From assembly GCA_934487205.1 (NCBI GenBank), contig CAKSRS010000004.1:8542-72541 (forward strand): a stretch of 64,000 nucleotides of DNA, given 5' to 3'. The stretch is from an uncultured Clostridia bacterium. GTDB lineage: Bacteria; Bacillota; Clostridia; UBA1381. Position 1 is the first letter of the stretch, and each line of letters starts with the position of its first letter. The notes under the pieces are model-generated. The model searched no databases. It saw only the letters and a program-made list of their open reading frames with translations, and was not told the origin of the DNA. Shown piece after piece: positions 37,637 through 47,000 of this stretch. A program made the position numbers and the translations under genes.

Positions 37637-38092
37637 ATGTGGAAAAAATACAAACCGTATATTCTTCAGGCAATTATTGCCCTTGCAATCGGCGGACTAT
37701 CCGCATTTTTCGTAAAAGACGGCTTTAAAACATTCGACTCTGTTTCAAAACCGTTTTTAACGCCGCCCTCCGCCGCATTCCCTATAGTATGGACAATTTT
37801 ATTTTTACTCATGGGCATAAGCGCCGGATTGATACGCGAAACTTCCGGGCAAATTCCGTTTATATATTGGCTGCAGCTTTTCGTCAACTTCATATGGCCG
37901 ATTATATTTTTCGGCATGCAGGCATATTTATTTGCCTTTATATGGCTTGTGCTGTTATGGATTTTAATAATATCCATGATTGCCGAATTTTACCGCATTA
38001 ACAAAAAAGCCGCATATCTGCAAATACCGTACCTTGTTTGGGTGACATTTGCCGGTTATCTTAATTTGGCAATATGGATTATGAATATGTAA
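37637..38092 (+). CDS. TspO/MBR family protein
   Basis: The protein has 151 residues from ATG 37637, preceded by GGTGAGGTG; an earlier ATG has no ribosome-binding site. Five membrane helices and the conserved PFLTPPSAAFPIVWTILFLLMG region (about residues 37-58), plus the Trp-rich later helices, identify the tryptophan-rich sensory protein/benzodiazepine-receptor family. Members bind porphyrins and possibly degrade them or handle oxidative stress. It stands alone, with no tetrapyrrole genes nearby. Confidence 0.92.
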   Translation: MWKKYKPYILQAIIALAIGGLSAFFVKDGFKTFDSVSKPFLTPPSAAFPIVWTILFLLMGISAGLIRETSGQIPFIYWLQLFVNFIWPIIFFGMQAYLFAFIWLVLLWILIISMIAEFYRINKKAAYLQIPYLVWVTFAGYLNLAIWIMNM

Positions 38093-38109
38093 AAAAAGGG
38101 GGACGTGTG

Positions 38110-38710
38110 TGAACAGAACCAGTAAAAACGGACAATAGAAAAAAAGAGCCTCCTATGGTATAATGAAAATAAAACCATAGGAGGTATCTTTATGCCAAGA
38201 AGTTATCGTCATATACAGGAATACGAAAAAGAAATTATTGAATTAAGGCATAACGGTTATACAGGTAGAGAAATATGTGAGAAATTTGGATTTAGCAAAA
38301 AACAGTACGAAAATTTCATTACGAGATATAATCGTCATCAAGCCCAAATAGCCGTGGGAATAGCCATCAAAAAGAAAGGCAGACCGGCAAAAGACTGTAT
38401 TGTAACGGAGAACGATAAGCTATCCGATCTACGTTACAAGTTGGCTCGGAAGGATGTGCGGATAAAGCAATTGGAGATGGAGAACGAACTGATGAGGGAT
38501 TTTCTCTCGCTCACAGAAAGGAAGTGAGGACAAGTGTAAAATATGCGGTTATCTACCGTCATAAGGAAAAGTATTCAATCAGTGAAATGTGTAGATTTTT
38601 TGAGATTTCACGAAGTGGGTATTATGGGTATGTTGCCCGTATGAACACACATGCAAAAGATTTATATATAGCAAACAAAATTCAAGAATGCCAAGAAAAA
38701 TGTGGCAAGA
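38110..38710 (+). mobile_element. Truncated IS3-family (IS150-like) insertion sequence
   Basis: The left end at 38110-38134 begins with TG and ends GGACA with an A-rich middle, like IS150-group terminal repeats. OrfA is intact and orfB is cut after about 60 codons. A perfect 11-bp inverted repeat (38149-38159 with 38174-38184) folds the AGGAGG ribosome-binding site of orfA into a hairpin, with a TATAAT in the loop. This is a known way for such elements to limit expression driven from outside. The right end is missing, so the element cannot move on its own. Confidence 0.85.
38192..38527 (+). CDS. IS3-family transposase OrfA
   Basis: This 111-residue protein has an N-terminal helix-turn-helix (IIELRHNGYTGREICEKFGF) and a C-terminal coiled coil (RKDVRIKQLEMENELMRDFL), the standard OrfA layout for DNA binding and dimerisation. 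The ribosome-binding site lies in a hairpin. Its stop overlaps the orfB frame in the -1 frame near AAAGGAAGTGA, where OrfAB frameshifting would occur in an intact element. Confidence 0.88.
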   Translation: MPRSYRHIQEYEKEIIELRHNGYTGREICEKFGFSKKQYENFITRYNRHQAQIAVGIAIKKKGRPAKDCIVTENDKLSDLRYKLARKDVRIKQLEMENELMRDFLSLTERK

Positions 38711-38712
38711 CC
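38524..38712 (+). pseudogene. IS3-family transposase OrfB, N-terminal fragment
   Basis: From a GTG in the -1 frame relative to OrfA, about 60 codons match OrfB (EKYSISEMCRFFEISRSGYY, then the HTH_21-like NKIQECQEKCGKT). Similarity stops abruptly near 38710, before the DDE catalytic core. The frame then runs on as unrelated antisense of a broken DUF6110 gene to 38931. It is not functional. Confidence 0.85.
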
Positions 38713-38832
38713 GTTTACGCACGCCTTACGTGTTTTGTCACTCTTCAGCGCTTTCACGCCATATGTTGCCGCAAAAATTCCGCCCGCAAAACACAACAGT
38801 TTTTCATTCTTCAAGCAATCCAAAAGTTTCAT
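38703..38832 (-). pseudogene. DUF6110 family protein, 3'-truncated by the IS remnant
   Basis: From ATG 38832, with GGAGG upstream, 43 codons read MKLLDCLKNEKLLCF, then GGIFAATYGVKALKSDKTRK and ACVNGLA. This is the conserved start of the small DUF6110 family, a one-helix protein of about 80-100 residues. The frame then passes into IS sequence. The shared junction GGCAAGACC (38704-38712) suggests a deletion joining the element to the gene. The function of the family is unknown. Confidence 0.7.
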
Positions 38833-38935
38833 AAATATTCCTCCGTTCTGCCGTTTTATTCGGCAAAGTATAACAAAAGCAGCAAGAATTTTCGTCCGAA
38901 CATTCCCGCCCCTTATATTATTCCTCATTAGTCTT

Positions 38936-38988
38936 GTCGGACAAAGCCTGTCCGACTATGTTTTACTTCTTTTGGCACACTTTGTCAA
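38936..38988 (-). promoter_or_regulatory. Promoter and leader hairpin of the broken DUF6110 gene
   Basis: TTGACA (38988-38983) lies 17 bp from a weak TAAAAC (38965-38960) on the minus strand. A perfect 8-bp hairpin (38936-38943 with 38949-38956, GTCGGACA/TGTCCGAC) follows at once, about 105 bp before the ATG. Confidence 0.45.
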
Positions 38989-39031
38989 CAGCAATTGCAC
39001 TGTTTAATTGTAAAAATTTTTTTAACACATA

Positions 39032-39712
39032 TCAGTTTTCGGGATAAATATCAAAAAAAGACAGCGCATTAAGTTCCTTCATAAGTTCTTTGGTGGAAGA
39101 TTTATTAAATTTTTTCAAAATACGGCTTATCTGCACGCGTATGCTCGGTTCTTCCACACAGCGCAGTGCGGCTATCTGACGATAGCTCATGCCGTCATGA
39201 ATACATTTTAAAATTTCGTATTCGCTTTTTGAAAGCTTGGAAATCATATTAACCGAGTACAAAAGACTTTGATTGCGCATATACACCTTCGGAATTTGCA
39301 AAATCAATTTGGACGCAATCTCCTCATTCAGTTTAAACCGCTTTTTATTTATACTGTAAATCGAGTTAAGAATAAGCGACGGGGAACTTGATTTCGTGAT
39401 ATAATCGGTCGCGCCGTTGCCGAAGGCCTCAAAAATATAATCATCGTCATCATACATCGTGCATACAATCACGGAAATTTCGGGGTGCTCCTTTTTAATT
39501 CTGCCAATCGCCTTTATGCCCGCAAGCTCCGTCTCCATCTGTATATCCATAAGCACAATATCGGGGCGCAGCTCGTCGGCAAGACGCACCGATTCCTCAC
39601 CCGACGCGGCAATCCCGCAGACTTCTATATTTTCGCCCTGTTCCATAATGGTTTTAAAATGCTTTTGAATTGCCTCATTATCATCGGTTATCAGTACACG
39701 TATTTTACTCAC
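39032..39712 (-). CDS. Response regulator, receiver domain plus LuxR-like HTH
   Basis: In this 226-residue protein residues 1-120 are a receiver domain with D10/D11, phospho-acceptor D56 (VLMDIQM), and the usual T/S and K (YITKSSSPS). The C-terminal HTH (about 160-220, LSKSEYEILKCIHDGMSYRQ) is of NarL/LuxR type. It is encoded 16 bp after the histidine kinase, which should phosphorylate it. Targets are unknown; the large surface-protein operon lies next to the pair. Confidence 0.92.
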   Translation of the reverse strand: MSKIRVLITDDNEAIQKHFKTIMEQGENIEVCGIAASGEESVRLADELRPDIVLMDIQMETELAGIKAIGRIKKEHPEISVIVCTMYDDDDYIFEAFGNGATDYITKSSSPSLILNSIYSINKKRFKLNEEIASKLILQIPKVYMRNQSLLYSVNMISKLSKSEYEILKCIHDGMSYRQIAALRCVEEPSIRVQISRILKKFNKSSTKELMKELNALSFFDIYPEN

Positions 39713-39728
39713 TGGTCAAATTCCTTTC

Positions 39729-41231
39729 TTAAAATCCCTGTTTGGCGTCGCACGGGAAAAATATGCTTATCTGCGTACCTTTGCCCGGCGTGCTCAGCAC
39801 GCGTATAAATCCGCCGTGCGAGGACACCACGTTATGAACATAAAACATGCCCACGCCCCAGTAATTCTTTTTCACTTTTGTGGTATACATCGGGCGGAAC
39901 ATGCGCCGCCTTGTTTTTGCGGACATGCCTATGCCGTTATCGCGTATGCTCACCTCAAAAATATCTTTATCGGAATTTATATATACCGAAATCTCTCCGT
40001 TGGTGCGCTCAGATGCCGTAATTGCATCAACGGCGTTGCGGAAGATATTTTTAAACATTTCGGTAATATGAAAATAGTCAAAAGTCAGCATGCGCGGATT
40101 GGTGCTGTAATGCTTGATTATTTTTATCCCCGGCGGAATATTCGAGCCCGCTATCGCCGTTTCGATACAGCTGATAATATCATCATCATTCTCGTCCAGG
40201 TCGACGCTGTTAAACGAATCCAGCATCGCACTTATATTCGCCATGGAAGTTTCGGAAAGAGTTTTTATTTTGCGGAACATCTCGTCCTTTTGCGCCGATG
40301 TACCGGCGGAAAGTCCCTGCCCCGCAAGAGACTGCACCGTAAGAAGATGATTTTTAAACGAATGAAAATATGTTCTGAGCTGCTTTTTTGTTTTCTGCGC
40401 GCTGCGGTTCAAAAAGAACCCTTTAAGCTTAATCATAGATCCGAACGTTTTATAATGAAAAACCGAAAACAGCATGAACACGGACACAAAAAGAATTATC
40501 AGCCCGAGCAGTATATACGAATTTCCCGACATGAAATAGGATTTTTTACTGAAGGACAGCGCTTTTTCGGACAAAAGCGCAACATCAAAACTCCACACCG
40601 TATCCTGAATAACGAAAATCGAAAACAGCACGTTAAGCGAAAGCTGATAGATATTATACGAAGTTATCTGCCACTTTTTCAGCCACACCGACGTATTTCT
40701 GCAATATTGAAAAAGTATAATATTATTCACAAACGCGTCGGCAAGCAGCAGCACACATGATATATCGCGCACAAGCGAAAATGCCCTCAGCAAATTCAGC
40801 GACAGGCCGTGATAATAAATCAGCTGATATATCCGCGTATTCAGCGACGGATTATTAAAAATAAAGTACAGCATACAAGATGCGGCAACCGAAACAAGGC
40901 GGTATTTTTTAAGGTGCGGCATCATAAATCCGAACGAAAAAAACGCGCACGCGGAAGTATACAGCATGCAGCAAACCACCGATGCATAAATCAGAAAATA
41001 ATAACTCACCTTCTGCGACGCAAGCACTTTGAATATACGATAGTCAAGCGCATACAGCGGATTGCCCGTGTATTGGTAGCTTATCGTTTTCGACGCGGCA
41101 ATCGTATCAAAAATAACAACGAGCGCGAAACTGAATATAATAAATATAAATCTGTATGTATCCTTATTTTTTGGATTATTTATAAGCAAAAGCACCGCCA
41201 AAACCGCAAAAAGAACCAACACATAAATCAC
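39729..41231 (-). CDS. Sensor histidine kinase with multi-helix membrane input domain
   Basis: This 500-residue protein has about seven to eight hydrophobic helices in residues 1-265, without a large extracellular loop. The candidate phospho-acceptor is in YFHSFKNHLL (H290; H295 is also possible), a Spo0B/AgrC-like H-x-x-x-N-H arrangement rather than a classical HisKA box. The ATPase domain has the N-box EMFKNIFRNAVDAI, the G1 box VSIRDNGIGMS and a G2 region (YWGVGMFYVHNVVSSHGG). It pairs with the downstream LuxR-type regulator. The signal is not evident; a membrane-embedded input suggests a lipid, peptide or membrane-state cue. Confidence 0.9.
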   Translation of the reverse strand: MIYVLVLFAVLAVLLLINNPKNKDTYRFIFIIFSFALVVIFDTIAASKTISYQYTGNPLYALDYRIFKVLASQKVSYYFLIYASVVCCMLYTSACAFFSFGFMMPHLKKYRLVSVAASCMLYFIFNNPSLNTRIYQLIYYHGLSLNLLRAFSLVRDISCVLLLADAFVNNIILFQYCRNTSVWLKKWQITSYNIYQLSLNVLFSIFVIQDTVWSFDVALLSEKALSFSKKSYFMSGNSYILLGLIILFVSVFMLFSVFHYKTFGSMIKLKGFFLNRSAQKTKKQLRTYFHSFKNHLLTVQSLAGQGLSAGTSAQKDEMFRKIKTLSETSMANISAMLDSFNSVDLDENDDDIISCIETAIAGSNIPPGIKIIKHYSTNPRMLTFDYFHITEMFKNIFRNAVDAITASERTNGEISVYINSDKDIFEVSIRDNGIGMSAKTRRRMFRPMYTTKVKKNYWGVGMFYVHNVVSSHGGFIRVLSTPGKGTQISIFFPCDAKQGF

Positions 41232-41257
41232 TCGAACGCACCCCCGAAAGCACTATA

Positions 41258-41286
41258 ATTATACCATTCGGACAGAACTATGTCAA
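41258..41286 (-). promoter_or_regulatory. Promoter of the two-component operon
   Basis: Perfect consensus TTGACA (41286-41281) and TATAAT (41263-41258) with a 17-bp spacer on the minus strand, 27 bp before the kinase ATG. Confidence 0.85.
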
Positions 41287-41342
41287 TATTCCGAAGGCAA
41301 ATAACATTTTTCTCCGCAGCACATTATACTCACGTTTTTCGC

Positions 41343-41386
41343 AAAAGAATATATCGGCGCCCCTTGTTTTTCGGCGCCGATATATT
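41343..41386 (-). terminator. Terminator at the end of the surface-protein operon
   Basis: A perfect 14-bp stem (41348-41361 with 41373-41386) overlaps the last stop codon. The minus-strand tail is CTTTTGC. Confidence 0.7.
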
Positions 41387-44016
41387 TAATTTTCCCACAA
41401 AGCGGCGCCCGTAATCGGTTCGCACCGCCCGTCTTTCCAGATGAACTGTTTTACCGTGCTGCCCTCCGCCGATTCGCCGCAGGATACCGCATAATTGCAC
41501 TCCCTGTTTTTAAACACATCGACAGCATCAAATATTACCTTTTTCAATGTGCCGTCCGACGAATATGACGCGGTTATAACATTAAGCGTGAGCTTGTTTT
41601 CCGCAAAATTCCACATTTTAAATCCGTCCGCCGTGCGGTCCGAAATTATTCTGTCCGCGCTGATGTATCGCTCGTATTCATACACAAACGTCCCCGATGA
41701 TGTGCCGATATACACCCTCGGCAGCGTCGGGTGGAACGCAACTGCCCACACATCTTTACTGCCTGTGAGCCCCTCAACCGTGCGCCAGCTTTTGCCGCCG
41801 TCATAGCTTTCAAACAGTCCCGCCGAAACGCTGCATTTTTGTGCGTCCGTTCCGCCGGCTACCAGATGTTTCGGATTTTTGGGATTCTGCGCAATTTCAT
41901 AAACAGCTTTTACGCCGCCTGCACTGTCCGCAATGCCGCTATTCATATACGTTACGCCGCCGCTTGTCATTACCGCTATTCCCGAAGAAAACGTGCCTAT
42001 CCACAGTTTATTATCTTCCGACAAATCCGCATTAATTCTCTGTATTCCCGAAACGCCCCTGCCGAATAATTTCCAGCTTTTTCCGGCATTTTCAGATACA
42101 TATACCGAATCCTCGGTTTTTGCGTAGACCTTATTTCCGTCAAACGGCGAAACGGCGTCAATAACCAATCCGTTCGGAGTTTTTACCCAGTTTTTTCCGT
42201 TATCATAGCTTATCCTGTCACCGGCATAGATTATATCGGGACTGCTTGCGTTAAATTCTATTCCCGTACACTGTACGCCTTCCGAGCCTGCAATTTCCGC
42301 AAACGTCGCGCCGCCGTCGGTGCTTTCCTTTATAACAGATTTTTCCCAATTGCCGATAGAGATCAGTATTCTGTTTTTATCACGCGGGTCACGCGCCGCG
42401 CCGTAGACGGATTTTTCACCGTTATAGCGGATTCCCTCCACCTCCATCGGCGAATAATCCACCGTTAAATACGAGTGTGTTTCCGTTTTGCCGCATGTTT
42501 TCACAAGTCCTTTATCGACGGACGCAAACATAACGTCATCGGGATTTTCCGCGTCAAAAAGGAATTTTTTTACCCGTATTCCCGAAATTCCGCCCGAGCT
42601 CGGCTCCGGCACCAGTCTGCCTGCGGCAAGACTGCCTTTGTAAATCTCGCCATCAACGGCTATTATCAGCGTTCCGTCCGAAAGTCCCGCGGCGCCCTCC
42701 GAATAATATCCCGAATTGTTCTTTACAAATGCGTTCGTTTTTGCATATTTCGGCAAAACAAAGCTTTTTCCGCCGTCCCGCGAATATACAAAATTATCGG
42801 AGACGGCATTTGCCATGACTCCCAAAGCATCACTGAACGCGACAAGCGTTTCCAGATTTGCCGTACTTCCGCCGAATCCCATTTGCGAGGCACGCTTTAC
42901 CAACGTCCATGTTTCGCCGCCGTTGTCGCTCCTGTATAAATTCGCCGCATCAATACAATATATTGCGCCGCCCTGTTCCGCCATATCAAGAATATTTCCG
43001 CCTATCACCACATCTCCGAAAGCGCCGTTTCCGGTCATTTTATAAGCGCCGATATCGGTAAGCACAAACAATTCCCCGCCGATAACTTTTACCGAATTAA
43101 TCGTCCTGTCCGAAAGACCGATGTTTTCCCACGTTTCGCCCATGTCGGCGCTTACATAAACGCCGCCCGGGTAACTTTTGCTGTCAACCGATATGCCGTC
43201 ATACGCGCCGACGTAGATTTTATCGTCACCGAATGCGATATTGTGCATCTTTTTTGCCTTAAATCCGCAGGTTAACGTCTGCCGCCACGTCTCGCCGCCG
43301 TCGTCGGACTTCCATATTCCTTCAAACTCCGTCCGATAACCCGACCCGGAATGTGACGCTCCCGCTGCAAATGCGATATTTTCGTATTCGGGGTGAAATT
43401 CTATATCGGTAATTCCGTGCGGGGCAAATCCCAATCCCGCCTGATACCAGCTTTTGCCGCCGTTAACGCTTTTATAAATTCCGCTCGTGTCGGTCCCCAT
43501 CAGTACAAGTTCGGGATTTTTCGGCGAAATTGCCACGCCCCAGACCATCTGACCGCACTCGCCGCCCGCATAGCCGTTTTCATACTGCTCCGCCGTAGTG
43601 AGATGATAGTTTACCATCCACGGCGCTGTGCGCGTTACGGTGAAATCGTTCATTCCGTCCGATTTTCCGAGAGTGAATTTTTCGGTATAAATCACGCCGT
43701 CCGCGCCGTCAAGCACAGCCGCCTCATATTCGCCCTCCGCACAGTCCAGTGCAAACGAAAACTCCGCTCTGCCGCCCGATGCCGTCTGCTGGTCGAAATA
43801 AATTGCCGCGTCAAGATTATTCTCCCGCACATATTCTTCATAATTTTCGGCAACCACAAGCGTAACCTCGCCCGCGTTTTCCGCCGTTTCCAAAGATATG
43901 TTTACATGATTTCCGCAGACATCAATCGCACTGCGGCGCACCGAGCGCTCCCGCGCCGATACCGAAACCGAACTAATCAGCATTGCCGCCGTTATTACAC
44001 AAATTAATCTTTTCAT
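41386..44016 (-). CDS. Secreted Asp-box double-propeller protein related to GH74 (no SLH)
   Basis: The protein has 876 residues from ATG 44016, chosen for the GGAG 6 nt upstream, with a signal peptide (about 1-22). Nine Asp-box/BNR motifs are visible (for example KSVNGGKSW, KSDDGGETW, VSENAGKSW, ESYDGGKSW), spread over about residues 140-790. This fits the two seven-bladed propellers of GH74 xyloglucanases. D176 in LMGTDTSGIYKS aligns with the first catalytic Asp region of GH74; the second could not be placed with confidence. The last 80 or so residues resemble the small C-terminal module of neighbouring proteins (KQFIWKDGRCEPI). It is a close paralog of the protein at 54847-58167 but lacks SLH repeats, so it may be released. 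Substrate is unknown; a lyase or non-catalytic binder is possible. Confidence 0.72.
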   Translation of the reverse strand: MKRLICVITAAMLISSVSVSARERSVRRSAIDVCGNHVNISLETAENAGEVTLVVAENYEEYVRENNLDAAIYFDQQTASGGRAEFSFALDCAEGEYEAAVLDGADGVIYTEKFTLGKSDGMNDFTVTRTAPWMVNYHLTTAEQYENGYAGGECGQMVWGVAISPKNPELVLMGTDTSGIYKSVNGGKSWYQAGLGFAPHGITDIEFHPEYENIAFAAGASHSGSGYRTEFEGIWKSDDGGETWRQTLTCGFKAKKMHNIAFGDDKIYVGAYDGISVDSKSYPGGVYVSADMGETWENIGLSDRTINSVKVIGGELFVLTDIGAYKMTGNGAFGDVVIGGNILDMAEQGGAIYCIDAANLYRSDNGGETWTLVKRASQMGFGGSTANLETLVAFSDALGVMANAVSDNFVYSRDGGKSFVLPKYAKTNAFVKNNSGYYSEGAAGLSDGTLIIAVDGEIYKGSLAAGRLVPEPSSGGISGIRVKKFLFDAENPDDVMFASVDKGLVKTCGKTETHSYLTVDYSPMEVEGIRYNGEKSVYGAARDPRDKNRILISIGNWEKSVIKESTDGGATFAEIAGSEGVQCTGIEFNASSPDIIYAGDRISYDNGKNWVKTPNGLVIDAVSPFDGNKVYAKTEDSVYVSENAGKSWKLFGRGVSGIQRINADLSEDNKLWIGTFSSGIAVMTSGGVTYMNSGIADSAGGVKAVYEIAQNPKNPKHLVAGGTDAQKCSVSAGLFESYDGGKSWRTVEGLTGSKDVWAVAFHPTLPRVYIGTSSGTFVYEYERYISADRIISDRTADGFKMWNFAENKLTLNVITASYSSDGTLKKVIFDAVDVFKNRECNYAVSCGESAEGSTVKQFIWKDGRCEPITGAALWEN

Positions 44017-44038
44017 CAACATCTCCATAGCCTTGAAA

Positions 44039-44067
44039 ACCGTCCGAAATCTGCCTTTTCGGGCGGT
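44039..44067 (-). terminator. Weak terminator or processing hairpin between the phosphoesterase and propeller genes
   Basis: ACCGTCCGAAA (44039-44049) pairs with TTTCGGGCGGT (44057-44067) over 11 bp with one G-U pair. The minus-strand tail TTTTC is short, so readthrough into the last gene is likely. Confidence 0.5.
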
Positions 44068-44088
44068 ATCTGTCTTATCGTTTTACGA

Positions 44089-47000
44089 TTATTTTATAAT
44101 CAGCTTAATACCCATACTGTACGGCTCGCCGCCCGTAAGAACCGAGCAATACTGCGGAATATCCCGCGCAACTACATTGCCTTCCGCGTCGGTATAGTCC
44201 GCTTTTATCGTCGTAATGTAGTTCGCGTGCACATGCCCGTGCAGCACGCCCGCAATGACGTCCGCATTATGGAAAATCAATTCATAAACCGCTCTCGTTC
44301 CCTTAACCTGGTCGTAGCTTTCCGTACCGGCTTTCATATTAAACCATACGTCGCCGCCCGAGGTTTTGCTGTCTATAGATTTCTTTCCGCTGCCGTCGCT
44401 GTTTGCAAACGGGACATAGTTCCCGTTCGCGTCATATGTTCCGCCCGAAAATTCATGTACCGCCTCGCTCGACGCGTCATTATTACACGTATTTTCGTGT
44501 TTCATCAGGAAGATATACTTTCCGTTTGCCTTTGCGTCGGCAATATCCGCCGCAAGATAATCCTGTATTCCCTCGCTGTAATAGAGCTGCCCGTTGCGCG
44601 AATCGTCAAGATATATAAATCTCAGCGGCGTTCCCGGAACATCATAGCGCGCATATGTGATATTTTTGCCTTCCGGCGTCCAAATTTCTCCGTTGGTATT
44701 CATATACTGTTTCAAAACATTACGCGCTGCCGTCTGGTCAAATTCCTTACTCGAACGCCCGTTGATTGTATAAACAACATAATCATGATATCCCAGCGCC
44801 GTCATGCTTTGCGGCGATTTATCCCACATAGTCTCTTTTGCCAAATCCAGGCTGCCGTGCATATAGAAATCTATTGTGTCGCCCGTGAATATCGTATAGT
44901 CCGCCATGGACGCATATTCCATCATCGTCTGCACCGATTGGTAATGCTTATCGACAGGGTTTACGCCGTATCCGCGTCTGTATTTTGCATACATGATTTC
45001 GGGATTTTCCTTATCAATATCATCAGCATAGTTGAAGTGCTGGTCGCCGAAGGAAATCACCTCAAGCGGTTTTGTTATTTTGCCCGCGGACACAAGTCCC
45101 AAATCAATTGTCGATTCCATGAACCACGTACCGCTGTAATTATCAATATACGCCTTTTCGCCGCGTTCTTCCGACGAATACGCGCTGTCATACGGTTTTT
45201 CCGACGTACCGTAGCTGTCATGTGCGGTTCTTGCCGCGTTCATAAGTTCGGTATTATCGGCTTTTTTCGCCAGCTCATACAGATTTGCCGACACTTTATC
45301 GGTATATTCCGTGCGCTCCGTTCCGTTATAATCGGTGAACTTTACATATCCGCGCACCGTTATGTCACGCGTATATTCTTCCGCCGGAATATCGGTCAGG
45401 CACAGCGTATAAAGCATGCCGTTCGCCTTTTCGGTATACAGCGCCGCCGGTGTGTTAACGGCTGTGTGCATATTTCCGCTCCCGTACGGATATTCATACC
45501 GGGCGTCTGTTTCAAGTTCATGATATTTTACCACAACTTTAGGCAAAGACACCGTTCCGTAAACCGGACTGCTGTCCGGAAGACTGATATTTTTGCCGAC
45601 ATATACCGGGAAACGCAGTGCGGGCTTTTCCGCATCACTGCTTTGGCGGATTTCCGCATCGCCTGCATAAAAATCTCCGCCGCTGTTTTTATCAAAAACG
45701 GTATATTGCGCCGTGAGCGTTTTTCCCGCCGGTACGGTTTCGCCGTTTTTCGGCGCACTTCCGTCGCTGTACGTCCAGCCGATAAACAACATTCCGTCCT
45801 TTTTCGCATAATCAAGAGTTTCGGTATCAAATTCAAACGCCGAATTTACGCTGATTTGCGTATTATCCGCATTATATTCTATAACCGGAGTTTCTGTATA
45901 TGTCACGTCATACACGCCTTCCGGCACCGTCAGTATTCCCTTATCGGAATAATAAACCTTCTTTGTATCACGGTTTACAGCCGCCGCGCCCATGCCGTCA
46001 TTTACGGTAAATCTTCCTTCGTCCGCCGTAATATCCAGACCGCCCTCCGCGCTTGAATACATATACCACTTGCCGAAGGATATCCGCTCGGTCGTAATCT
46101 CGGGAAGGCTTACGGAAGATGCATAATTTGCGAGCACCTGCAAGCCGCCCGCAAGCCAGCCCACCGATTTTTGCGTAAATGCACTGACTGTTCCGCTGTT
46201 TACAATAAGGCTTACATCGCCCTTCCACAGCTGCTCATTATCCTTCTTGCCTTCATTTCCGCCGTGACTTAAATAAACATTCCGTATAACTGCATTTCCT
46301 TCCACATAAACGGTATTTGCACCCGAGTATGTACCGTATGCATAGCTTTCGTCCAAGCCGCCGAAATACAAATTTTCATATGTTCCGCCGTTTATAACGG
46401 CTTTTTCGTTCCTCGGTGCGTTTCCGTCGCCGCCGATTGACATATCGCCGCCAAGCGATACGCTCGTAATGCTTGCATTCTGCGTCTTTGTTTCATTCGC
46501 ATATGTGAACACTTCTGCATTAACAACTGTATCTTTGAAAATTGTCTTTCCCGTAAGTTTTATTGCCGAATTAGAATTAATAGTTCCGCCGTCAATCGTG
46601 ATTGTTCCCGTATGCTGCGGAATTTCGGTATAGTCAACCGCGCCCGTTACGTGAATTGTGCCGTCACGGTCCGCGCCTATCAGCTCCGCCGCACGCGTCA
46701 GTGTTTTTACAGGCGCGTCGTTTGTGCCGAATTTCGTATCGTCGCCGTCTGCCGACACATACACTTCATCTGCCGCCCATACGCCGTAAAATTCGATATC
46801 TGCGCCGTCTGTGAACGTATAAACCGTCCCAGCCGGATAAACAACGCTCGTTCCCGTTTTTGCCCAGCCTATAAATGCAAAGCCGTCTTTACTGTCCGTC
46901 GGCGCCGACAGTGTGATTTTATCGGCATATTCCGAAATATTGCTGCCATATGTACCTTCCGACTCCTTCACCGTTTTGGAGTCGTCCAGCCATAACGTAA

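Noticed and set aside
38720..38931. C-terminal continuation of IS3 OrfB
   Set aside because: After about 38710 the translation loses all transposase similarity and is antisense to the DUF6110 remnant and its leader.
44227..46056. 609-codon plus-strand open frame opposite the phosphoesterase gene
   Set aside because: Arg/Ile/His-rich translation without domains; it is the antisense of a gene with signal peptide, motifs and operon context.
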